6,713 nt of DNA from the NCBI GenBank assembly GCA_027318525.1, contig DAHVPA010000106.1, positions 1 through 6,713 of the forward strand, written 5' to 3'. The position numbers were made by a program, and so were the translations under genes. The notes below the pieces were generated by a model, which searched no databases, had not been told where the DNA came from, and worked only from the letters and a program-made list of their open reading frames with translations. Numbering within the stretch: the stretch's first letter is position 1; every line of letters begins with the position of its first letter. Below, piece after piece: positions 1 through 6,192 of the stretch. The DNA is from Candidatus Cloacimonadota bacterium. Its GTDB lineage: Bacteria > Cloacimonadota > Cloacimonadia > Cloacimonadales > Cloacimonadaceae.

Positions 1-1116
1 GGTTTAAAAACAGATGTTGATTATTCTGTAGATTCTATTATCAAAGGAGTTCGTCAAGCCTGGAATTCCCAGTTGTTTGACCTCATTTATCCTGTCCTGG
101 AAAAGGATGGCGACAACTACATTCTAAATCTATACGTTAAGGAGTCTGAGAGGAAGCATCTTGTCTTCAACTTTGCCTATGACAGGGAAAATGAGTTTAT
201 GGCAAGCGGGATACTTACTCTCAAAAACATTCTCCTCAAAAACTCATATCTCCAAGCTGAGCTCAAATTAGGTGGAAAAAACGAACTAAACCTTGATTAT
301 GTAAAAAATTTTGGTCAGGCTTATGGAGTGTATTATCATCTTTATCCATATCTGGAAGAAAAAAGAGTGTATTTCTACAACGATTCGCATGAAAGAATTA
401 CCAGTGCACGTTCCATGGAAATTGGCATGACAGCCGGTCTGGGAATGTTTGCCAAAAAATCAATTGTTTTGGAAGGATACGGATACACATACAATACTAA
501 CCTTTACCGTGAGATAGCTTTAAACGACACTTTAGAAAAATCCTTCAGTTTCTCTGGGGTTGGACTGAAAGCTTATCACGAGAGTCTGGACGATTATGTG
601 TTTCCAACTCAGGGAGCCAGAGCTTTAATTAAGCTTTCATACTCCAAGGATAATGTTTTAAGTGACCAAACTATGAACAGGCTCAAAGCTGAGTACTTTA
701 TCTTTTATCCTTTTTCATCAAGGATTTCCTGGCTGTTGGGGTTAAACCTCGGTTCACATTTAAAAGGGAACAACACTATCCTTTACGACCCTAGCTATCT
801 GGGTGGCTTGGATAACTTTGCAGCTTATCCACTATATGAAAAAAGCGCTCCATATTATGAACTAATACAAGCAGGAATCAGATTGAATTGGAGAAAAAGG
901 TTATTTCTAACAGGTAAAGTCCAAATCCTTAATTATTCGGATAGCAATGTCTTGTTGGAGGATAATGAGATTGCTTGGGGTGGGGTTTGGGAAGCAGGTT
1001 ATCAGACTTATGTAGGACCGGTCCGGATTTCCATTGCTGCTGCAGAGGGTAATAAGGTCCAATATTATCTGTCATTGGGCTACACTTGTGATATCTTCCA
1101 TTTTTCCAGAAGGTAG
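1..1116 (+). CDS. C-terminal part of an outer-membrane beta-barrel protein (BamA/TamA-like; probably the barrel of a patatin-like phospholipase), 5' end missing
   Basis: The frame is open from base 1 to the TAG at 1114-1116, giving 371 residues with no start in the window; the TTG at 73 is internal, because the upstream codons continue the same fold. Residues 1-51 look like the end of a POTRA domain: a helix-like stretch (SIIKGVRQAW), then strands ending in YILNLYVKES. From about residue 52 there are alternating aromatic/polar strands typical of a 16-stranded Omp85-type barrel, including the common 'D..D.vfPTqGar' hairpin (DDYVFPTQGARA) and a late LGG loop (SYLGGLDNF). The last strands (GPVRISIAAAEG, QYYLSLGYTCDIFHF) close the barrel. 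In this superfamily such a POTRA-plus-barrel module follows either more POTRAs (BamA/TamA) or a patatin lipase domain (PlpD type). I lean to the latter because the canonical RGF/RGY loop motif is not visible, but the deciding domain is off the window. Located in the outer membrane (inference). It converges with the next gene. Confidence 0.72.
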   Translation, partial: GLKTDVDYSVDSIIKGVRQAWNSQLFDLIYPVLEKDGDNYILNLYVKESERKHLVFNFAYDRENEFMASGILTLKNILLKNSYLQAELKLGGKNELNLDYVKNFGQAYGVYYHLYPYLEEKRVYFYNDSHERITSARSMEIGMTAGLGMFAKKSIVLEGYGYTYNTNLYREIALNDTLEKSFSFSGVGLKAYHESLDDYVFPTQGARALIKLSYSKDNVLSDQTMNRLKAEYFIFYPFSSRISWLLGLNLGSHLKGNNTILYDPSYLGGLDNFAAYPLYEKSAPYYELIQAGIRLNWRKRLFLTGKVQILNYSDSNVLLEDNEIAWGGVWEAGYQTYVGPVRISIAAAEGNKVQYYLSLGYTCDIFHFSRR

Positions 1117-1135
1117 CTGCGATTATAGTATAATT

Positions 1136-2482
1136 CTACTGGGATAAAATCTTAGCTTTGGTTTTTTGGCAGATATCTCTTGATTTGACCAGGTCTTCGC
1201 TTTCGACATAAATCCTGATGATAGGCTCCGTTCCGGACTTGCGGATATGGATCCAATAGTTACTGCCAGTGGCTTTTACACCATCCTGAGTATCTATTTG
1301 CAACCCTTCAAAATAATACGGTACCTTGCTCATGATTACGTCAATCTTGCTCGAAACGGTCTCAATTTTATCTTTATAAATGTAATAGGTGGGCAATTCT
1401 GCAATGATTTCAGTTAATGGCATCTGTTTTTCTGCCATCAAACCAAGTATCAAAGCCATTCCGGACAAAGCATCTCGTGTATAATTAACATCAGGACAAA
1501 TAACTCCACCGTTGCCTTCACCACCGATCGGGCTCTGCAATTCCAGCATTTTTTTCCCAACGTGGATTTCTCCGATTTTGGTTCTGTGCACGTTGACGCC
1601 AAATTTATGCGCAATATGGTCGGATAGCATGGAGGAGGAAAGATTGACAACGATGTCTCCTGCTTTTTTGCTTAGGACAAAAAGTTCAGCCAAAGCGACT
1701 GTGTATTCTTCTCCGATGCAATTGCCAAGATTGGATACAACAGCCAGCCTGTCCACATCGGGGTCAGTTGCAAATCCGATGTCTGCCTGATGCTTTTGAA
1801 CCGCTTGTTCCAGATCGTGCAGGTTTTTGCTTAATGGTTCAGCCGGATGGCTAAAAACGCCTGTTGGTTTGGAATTGATTTCCACCACTTCACAACCAAG
1901 TTCTGTCAGCAGTTTGGGTGATATCAGACCACCTGCTCCATTGACTGAATCCAGCACTACTTTAAACTTACGGTTGCGGATGGCTTCCAGATTCAGATAA
2001 GGGATAGAGAGTATTTTCTTTATATGTCTGAGGGGAGCAGAACTGTCATGAAAAAGGCTGCCTATGGATGTCCAATCAGACCAGCGTGTTTCTTTGAACA
2101 TGCAGGATAGAAAATCATTAGCTACATCGGGATACAGGAACATCCCATTGTGGCTGACAAGTTTCATGGCATTCCATTCAGGAGGATTGTGGGAAGCTGT
2201 GATAACGATACCTCCAGCTGCCTGCAAGTCTCTTACTGCCAATAACGTGGTCGGAGTGGGGACAATCCCCAGGTCGACCACATCACAGCCAACACTCATC
2301 AAACCGGAGGTGATTGCCTGAAACATTGCCAACCCCGTTGTTCTGCTGTCACGACCGACGACTATTTTCCCTCTGCCGCAAAATATGCCGAAGTTAGCTG
2401 CAATGGTCAAAGCCAGCTGAGGGGTAAGAGAGACTCCATAAATCCCGCGAATTCCGCTGACGCCTGTCATTAAGTTTGTCAT
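1136..2482 (-). CDS. glmM: Phosphoglucosamine mutase / phosphomannomutase family enzyme (GlmM-like)
   Basis: This is an alpha-D-phosphohexomutase of 448 residues, the usual length, with all four signature sites. The N-terminal VSGIRGIYG loop is followed by TASHNP, whose Ser (about residue 97) is the phosphoserine nucleophile. The Mg-binding loop DPDVDR (about 240-245) has Val where Ala is more common. The sugar-recognition loop GGEGNGG is around 320-326, and the phosphate-binding loop RKSGTEP around 414-420. Bacterial GlmM of the E. coli type usually has GEQSGH in the sugar loop; GEGNGG is the form I associate with Bacteroidota/archaeal enzymes. Substrate choice between glucosamine-6-phosphate (GlmM, UDP-GlcNAc synthesis) and mannose/glucose phosphates cannot be settled from sequence. 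I chose ATG 2482 rather than GTG 2488: the complement reads CTGAGAGGTGGGA before ATG, so the GTG lies inside the Shine-Dalgarno sequence. The gene starts 34 bp after the foldase gene on the same strand, probably cotranscribed. Cytoplasmic. Confidence 0.88.
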   Translation of the reverse strand: MTNLMTGVSGIRGIYGVSLTPQLALTIAANFGIFCGRGKIVVGRDSRTTGLAMFQAITSGLMSVGCDVVDLGIVPTPTTLLAVRDLQAAGGIVITASHNPPEWNAMKLVSHNGMFLYPDVANDFLSCMFKETRWSDWTSIGSLFHDSSAPLRHIKKILSIPYLNLEAIRNRKFKVVLDSVNGAGGLISPKLLTELGCEVVEINSKPTGVFSHPAEPLSKNLHDLEQAVQKHQADIGFATDPDVDRLAVVSNLGNCIGEEYTVALAELFVLSKKAGDIVVNLSSSMLSDHIAHKFGVNVHRTKIGEIHVGKKMLELQSPIGGEGNGGVICPDVNYTRDALSGMALILGLMAEKQMPLTEIIAELPTYYIYKDKIETVSSKIDVIMSKVPYYFEGLQIDTQDGVKATGSNYWIHIRKSGTEPIIRIYVESEDLVKSRDICQKTKAKILSQ

Positions 2483-2516
2483 TCCCACCTCTCAGCTTTT
2501 TATCAATAATTCAATC

Positions 2517-4310
2517 TTAGAAATTGAATTCCTGGCGATTATCTACTATCTTTGCCTTTTTCATGGTAGCATCGTACCAACGATTCCAGGCTTGTTCTTC
2601 CATTCTGTCTTTGTATTTTTTCTGTTCATCTTTATTGCTCAGGAAGGATTTCATATCAGCCTTGACTCTGTTTTCGCAGATAACGATAAACTGTCCTTCC
2701 TTGCTGTCGATGAGGGCAGAGGTTTGACCTGTGTTAAGTTTCAGAGCAGCTTCATTAACTTCCTGGACCTTGCCGATTTCAGGGATATAGGTGTCTTTCT
2801 TAAAGTTCTGAAGATTGACTACTTTTATCATGCTGTCCATGGGAGCATAGACCAGATATTCTTCCGGTTTGTGCATTTTGGCAAAGTTCTGAGCTTTGGC
2901 ACGCATGGCTTCTACGTTTTTCTGTTTTTCAAGTTCAAATTTAAGTCGCATCTTGACTTTTTCCAGTGGCACATAGGGATCTTTTGATTTGGTAGTAATC
3001 TGCGCCACGATATAGTTTCCGCGTCTGTCCTTTTCAACTTTGGATACAGCTCCGACTCCGCGTTTACGCAGGAATTTGAGAAGAGCGTCATGCTTGCCCA
3101 TTCCAGGGATAAAGTCTGCATCAGAATAAACTGCGTCTGTATCCATCGCTTCCATTTTTAGTTGTTTGGCAGCTTTCTCAATACCGATTTTCTTTATCAG
3201 TTTGGCAGCATTTTGTGCCTGTTCCTGGATGGCGTCTTTGGATTCTATGGAAGCATTCACTTTCTTCAGAATGTGGCTTGCCTTGACTTGAGGTTCTCCA
3301 CCTTTTGAGCCGATGGAGTCAGTCCTGACTATGTGCCAGCCAAACTGGGTTTTGAAGGGTTTTGAGATCTGTCCCGGTTGTTGCGAGAACGCCACTTTCT
3401 CAAATTCTGGAACCATCTGTCCTTTTCCGAAAACTCCAAGTGAACCGAACTGGGCTGCGCTACCCGGATCTTCTGATTCGTCTTTAGCCAATTGACCAAA
3501 GTCTGCGCCCTTCATCAGGTCATTATAGATGTCGTCTATTGTAGCTTTGACAAGGTTAAAGTCTGCATCCTGAGGTTTGATTTCGAAGATGAGGTATTTC
3601 ATTGATGCGGATTTGCCTTTCTTGATTTCCTTGTCTGTATCTTTGTTTTTGTCATAGTAAGCTTTGATTTCGGCATCTGTCACAGCCGGTTTTGGCAGCT
3701 TGTTGTAATCAAAGAAAATCACTTTGCCGAACATCTCGTCATGTTCTTTCATATACTCTGCTTTCAGACTGTCCAAAGTGATGTTGGACTTGGATTTGAC
3801 CTTGTCCATCAGGCGGGTAAAGGGTAAAGACTCACGGAAATAGTCACTGATTGCGTTGAAAAACTGTGTGTCCTGTTTCAGGGCAGTGAGATATTTCTTG
3901 CGGTCAAATCTGCCATTGGTCTGTAATCCGGGGTTCTGCATCAGTTCCTGGGGGGGATTATTCTGCATTTCATTCAGAATATCTTCATCTGTAACGCGCA
4001 CTCGCATCTTTTTGATTTGCTTGCCCAATACTATTTTCTGGACAAGGCGCTGCCAGGTTTGGTCAGATAGGGAGTTGATCATATCCTGTGAAATGTCGGC
4101 ATCAGGATTTTGCTGGCGGTAAGCTTCCACGTTCTTCTGAAGTTCTTCCTGGAACATGGCATAGGTGACTTTGGTGCCGTCTATCTCGCCAATTACATCC
4201 CTCGGTTTTTCAAAGATACCGGTTACGCCCATGATACCCATACCGACGATGAAAACTATCGCCACTATCCAAATCACGAATTTCTGATTTCTTCTTAACT
4301 GTTCGAGCAT
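2517..4310 (-). CDS. Membrane-anchored periplasmic peptidyl-prolyl isomerase / chaperone (PpiD/SurA-like, parvulin family)
   Basis: 597 residues, starting at an ATG preceded by a strong GGAGG five bases upstream. A short basic N-terminus (MLEQLRRNQK) precedes one transmembrane helix at about residues 11-32, so the bulk faces the periplasm, as in PpiD. Residues 35-200 form a SurA_N-like helical chaperone segment. A parvulin domain spans about 236-335, with ADFGQLAKDESEDPG, FGSLGVFGKGQM and FGWHIVRTD; His326 is the C-terminal parvulin His. The N-terminal HIL-type His is replaced (MKYLIF, Tyr239), as I recall for E. coli PpiD, whose domain lacks isomerase activity. A second parvulin-like segment (about 341-440) opens with ASHILKK (His346) but lacks the FGxHI end. 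The C-terminus is Lys/Glu-rich and probably helical. Expected role: helping envelope or outer-membrane proteins fold after secretion. It is the first gene of the minus-strand pair. Confidence 0.9.
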   Translation of the reverse strand: MLEQLRRNQKFVIWIVAIVFIVGMGIMGVTGIFEKPRDVIGEIDGTKVTYAMFQEELQKNVEAYRQQNPDADISQDMINSLSDQTWQRLVQKIVLGKQIKKMRVRVTDEDILNEMQNNPPQELMQNPGLQTNGRFDRKKYLTALKQDTQFFNAISDYFRESLPFTRLMDKVKSKSNITLDSLKAEYMKEHDEMFGKVIFFDYNKLPKPAVTDAEIKAYYDKNKDTDKEIKKGKSASMKYLIFEIKPQDADFNLVKATIDDIYNDLMKGADFGQLAKDESEDPGSAAQFGSLGVFGKGQMVPEFEKVAFSQQPGQISKPFKTQFGWHIVRTDSIGSKGGEPQVKASHILKKVNASIESKDAIQEQAQNAAKLIKKIGIEKAAKQLKMEAMDTDAVYSDADFIPGMGKHDALLKFLRKRGVGAVSKVEKDRRGNYIVAQITTKSKDPYVPLEKVKMRLKFELEKQKNVEAMRAKAQNFAKMHKPEEYLVYAPMDSMIKVVNLQNFKKDTYIPEIGKVQEVNEAALKLNTGQTSALIDSKEGQFIVICENRVKADMKSFLSNKDEQKKYKDRMEEQAWNRWYDATMKKAKIVDNRQEFNF

Positions 4311-4357
4311 TTATTCCTCCATGCGGATAACAATACTTCAATTTTCCTTGAAATGAC

Positions 4358-4385
4358 ATAATTTTGAAGCTGCATATTTAAGCAA
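4358..4385 (-). promoter_or_regulatory. Possible sigma-70-type promoter of the foldase gene
   Basis: On the minus strand TTGCTT (4385-4380) is followed by 16 bases and then AATTAT (4363-4358), a 4/6 match to the -10 consensus. Transcription would begin roughly 40 bases before the ATG at 4310, a sensible leader length. The match is weak in an A/T-rich stretch, and the true sigma consensus of this organism is unknown. Confidence 0.25.
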
Positions 4386-4418
4386 GTTTTTTTCTGTCAG
4401 ATGCTCTTTCATCCTTGC

Positions 4419-4427
4419 TGATACAAT
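4419..4427 (+). promoter_or_regulatory. Extended -10 promoter candidate reading toward dus
   Basis: The bases TGATACAAT match the TGn-TATAAT extended -10 form at TG and at 5 of 6 hexamer positions. No convincing -35 box is seen 16-18 bases upstream, which extended -10 promoters can tolerate. A start 6-8 bases downstream falls at about 4433-4435, at the first bases of the large palindrome. If real, the transcript would carry the hairpin as the first half of a roughly 235-nt leader of the dus operon. The functional assignment is inference. Confidence 0.3.
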
Positions 4428-4431
4428 TATG

Positions 4432-4544
4432 CTCCCTGGTTGCCAACTTGGAATCAACCCGGGATCCACCTGGGGTCCTCCTGGGGTAAGCCCAGGTGGA
4501 TGCCACGTGGACTTCAGATTAGTTCCAGGTTGCCATACAGGGAG
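4432..4544. repeat. 113-bp composite palindrome made of 11-bp units (four direct, four inverted), large potential hairpin
   Basis: The arms are symmetric about base 4488. The outer 7-bp arms are perfect (CTCCCTG 4432-4438, CAGGGAG 4538-4544). Inside lie four direct 11-bp units from 4445 (AACTTGGAATC, AACCCGGGATC, CACCTGGGGTC, CTCCTGGGGTA; neighbours share 8-9 of 11 bases), then four units of opposite orientation covering 4488-4531. By my hand count about 39 Watson-Crick and 5 G-U pairs form between the arms, with a GTAAG loop at 4486-4490. A second register, shifted by one unit, gives a perfect 11-bp pairing (4464-4474 with 4491-4501). The block contains five CCWGG sequences. It fills the middle of the divergent foldase/dus intergenic region. 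It could be a dispersed palindromic (REP/MITE-like) element, a structured leader RNA, or a protein-binding array; no target-site duplication is evident. Confidence 0.75.
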
Positions 4545-4652
4545 GTAAAGGGAAGCGGTATTCAGTTGAAATGGTGTTACTGACACTCAGTTTGATTCAG
4601 AGATTGACAGATAATGTATTTTGGGAAGAAAGTAATCAGGCATTAACAACAA

Positions 4653-4659
4653 AGGAGAG
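4653..4659 (+). promoter_or_regulatory. Shine-Dalgarno site that fixes the CTG start of dus
   Basis: AGGAGAG is the only good ribosome-binding sequence before dus. It ends 8 bases upstream of the in-frame CTG at 4668. It is far (over 50 bases) from the TTG at 4713, the first conventional start codon in frame, and nothing like a ribosome-binding site precedes that TTG. Confidence 0.7.
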
Positions 4660-4667
4660 CTGAGACT

Positions 4668-5627
4668 CTGAAGATAAACGAACTGACTGATAAAAAACTA
4701 TGGCTGGCGCCTTTGGCGGGTTATACGGACAGACCCTTTAGGCTGCTCTGCAGGGAATGGGGCGCAGACGTGGTGGTGAGTGAAATGGTTAGTGCCGATG
4801 GTATCATTCATCACCAGAGGCAGACCCTGGCATATCTGGAATTCACAAAGGGTGAAAGACCTTTTGGAGCGCAGCTTTTTGGCTCTGATGCACTGATTAT
4901 GGCAAAAGCTGCCGAGGCTTGCCTTGGCTATCAGCCGGACTTCATCGATATCAATATGGGATGCCCGGTCAAGAAAGTGACCAAAAGAGGAGCCGGAGGA
5001 GCTCTCATGGCGGATTTGATCAAGGCAGTTCAGATAGTCAGGGAAATCCGGAGAGCTCTGCCTCCAGATTTTGTGGTCTCTGTAAAGTTCCGTTCCGGCA
5101 CTGAAATCAATCATCTGAACTATCTGGATTTTGGATTGGCAATGCAGGATGCCGGGGCAGATCTGCTCACACTGCATCCGAGGACAGTAAAACAGGTTTT
5201 CAGCGGGGTCAGCAACTGGGAGCATATTGCCAATTTAAAGAGTCATGTGACTATCCCTGTCATTGGAAACGGTGATATAAAAAGTGTGGACGACGCTCAA
5301 AAAATGCAGAACGAAACAGGATGCGACTCCATTATGATTGGCAGGGGAGCTTTGGGCAATCCCTGGTTGTTTTATCAGATCAGGCAGGCTCAAAAGGATA
5401 ATAATCAAAGAGAAATTACCGGCGATCAGAAACTGGATTCATTGCTTCGTCATCTGGATTATGCACTACAGGTTAAACCGGAACGGCTGGTCGTAAGAGA
5501 AATCCGATCTCACCTGTGTTTTTATACCAAAGGGATGTCCGGTGGAGCAATACTGAGGAATACTATCAACCACACCGATTCAATTACAGAATTAAAAAAG
5601 ATATTGACGGAAGCCTTCAGGCAATAA
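4668..5627 (+). CDS. dusB: tRNA-dihydrouridine synthase, DusB-like (probable CTG start)
   Basis: FMN- and NADPH-dependent reduction of uridine to dihydrouridine in tRNA; cytoplasmic. With the CTG start it is 319 residues, normal for the family. The order of motifs is complete: LAPLAGYTDRPFR (about 13-25, FMN-binding first strand), VSEMVSADG, AQLFGSD, DINMGCPVKKV with catalytic Cys99, VKFRSG with Lys140, LHPRTVKQVFSG with His170 and Arg172, IGNGDI (199-204) and MIGRGALGNPW in the second half of the FMN phosphate site. It ends in the helical tRNA-binding domain (VREIRSHLCFYTKG, AILRNTINH). The reading frame is closed by a TAA at 4644, and there is no ATG, GTG or TTG before TTG 4713, which would delete the conserved LAP of the first strand. 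The CTG at 4668 has a well-spaced AGGAGAG and gives the expected short N-terminus (KINEL). The assignment to DusB rather than another Dus is by overall resemblance to E. coli DusB. Confidence 0.9.
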   Translation: MKINELTDKKLWLAPLAGYTDRPFRLLCREWGADVVVSEMVSADGIIHHQRQTLAYLEFTKGERPFGAQLFGSDALIMAKAAEACLGYQPDFIDINMGCPVKKVTKRGAGGALMADLIKAVQIVREIRRALPPDFVVSVKFRSGTEINHLNYLDFGLAMQDAGADLLTLHPRTVKQVFSGVSNWEHIANLKSHVTIPVIGNGDIKSVDDAQKMQNETGCDSIMIGRGALGNPWLFYQIRQAQKDNNQREITGDQKLDSLLRHLDYALQVKPERLVVREIRSHLCFYTKGMSGGAILRNTINHTDSITELKKILTEAFRQ

Positions 5628-5654
5628 GATAAGAAATCTCAGAAGGAGAGGACT

Positions 5655-6191
5655 ATGAACCACGAATTTGAACAGGACAATATCGAAACCAAAGAAATGA
5701 ATGAAGAAGAAACACAACAAGCAAAACAAAAGACCATTTTTACAGATGATGAGCGTAAAATGCAGTTTTATGAAAAACTGAGAAAAAAGGTACGTCAGGT
5801 TTCTAAAGAAAAAGCCGGAAAAGCAGGAGTCCTGACTGAATACCTGTTTCTGTTGCCGGATTTCTTTATTCTGGTTACACGCCTTGCTATGGATGAACGG
5901 GTTCCCACCAAAAAGAAAATCTTTGCGGGAGCCATCATTGCTTATATGATGCTGCCAATCGACATCATTCCGGATTTTATTCCTGTGCTGGGACATCTGG
6001 ATGACCTGGTCCTGGTAGTATTGGGACTGAATATGATTCTGAACGATATAGACCAACAGATCCTGATTGACAACTGGAGCGGTGAAGGAAATCTTCTGGA
6101 ACTGTTGCAGACCATCTCAGCCAAAGCAGAAAACTTCCTTGATAAAAACGTTTATGTAAAAATCAAAAAATGGCTATCCAAACGCAGCTGA
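5655..6191 (+). CDS. DUF1232 (YkvA-like) small membrane protein of unknown function
   Basis: 178 residues, starting at an ATG with AAGGAGAG a few bases upstream. The first 55 residues are hydrophilic and charged: Glu/Gln-rich to about residue 24, then Lys/Arg-rich from 33 to 57. Three hydrophobic stretches follow, at about 60-78 (EYLFLLPDFFILVTRLA), 89-111 and 116-129. The middle one carries the DUF1232 signature: YMMLPIDIIPDFIPVLG and then the HLDDL pair of acids (about 97-118). The C-terminus (130-178) is soluble and ends in a basic tail (KIKKWLSKRS). The family is widespread and has no established biochemical role, so none is given here. The charged N-terminal extension is long compared with the bare domain. 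The gene begins 27 bp after dus and ends 1 bp before the next gene, so it is almost certainly in the same operon. Confidence 0.88.
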   Translation: MNHEFEQDNIETKEMNEEETQQAKQKTIFTDDERKMQFYEKLRKKVRQVSKEKAGKAGVLTEYLFLLPDFFILVTRLAMDERVPTKKKIFAGAIIAYMMLPIDIIPDFIPVLGHLDDLVLVVLGLNMILNDIDQQILIDNWSGEGNLLELLQTISAKAENFLDKNVYVKIKKWLSKRS

Positions 6192-6192
6192 T

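Larger units (their letters stand above)
4311..4667. other. Divergent intergenic region between foldase and dus
   Basis: About 360 bp separate the two oppositely oriented genes. The left third (4311-4430) is A/T-rich and carries the candidate promoters for both directions. The middle (4432-4544) is the G/C-rich palindrome. The right third (4545-4650) holds no gene or terminator that I can support; it contains a consensus TTGACA at 4604-4609 without a matching -10 box. A minus-strand frame of 82 codons (4338-4586) crosses the palindrome but has no ribosome-binding site, and its Pro/Gly-rich middle follows from the CCTGGG repeats. Confidence 0.7.

Noticed and set aside
1122..1134. ATTATA-G-TATAAT dyad as an intrinsic terminator
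   Set aside because: The stem has no G/C pairs and a one-base loop, so it cannot act as a stable terminator hairpin.
2486..2488. GTG at 2488 as the glmM start
   Set aside because: It is embedded in the AGGTGG ribosome-binding sequence that serves the ATG six bases later.
2592..2987. 131-codon plus-strand frame opposite the foldase gene
   Set aside because: It lies entirely within a well-supported gene on the other strand, and its Phe-rich composition mirrors the Lys/Glu codons of that gene.
4338..4586. 82-codon minus-strand frame rich in Pro and Gly in the intergenic region
   Set aside because: It begins with GTG and has no ribosome-binding site. Its composition is a direct consequence of the CCTGGG-type 11-bp repeat, and it overlaps the likely foldase promoter.
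4604..4609. Perfect TTGACA as a -35 box for dus
   Set aside because: No acceptable -10 hexamer lies 15-19 bases downstream. The nearby GATAAT (4610) abuts it directly and lacks its own -35.
4614..4646. Ten-codon frame (ATG to TAA) upstream of dus, in the dus frame
   Set aside because: No Shine-Dalgarno site precedes it and no regulatory codon run is present. It is short enough to occur by chance.
4698..5225. 175-codon minus-strand frame opposite dus
   Set aside because: It is antisense to the conserved FMN-binding and catalytic motifs of dus, and there is no recognisable domain in the frame.
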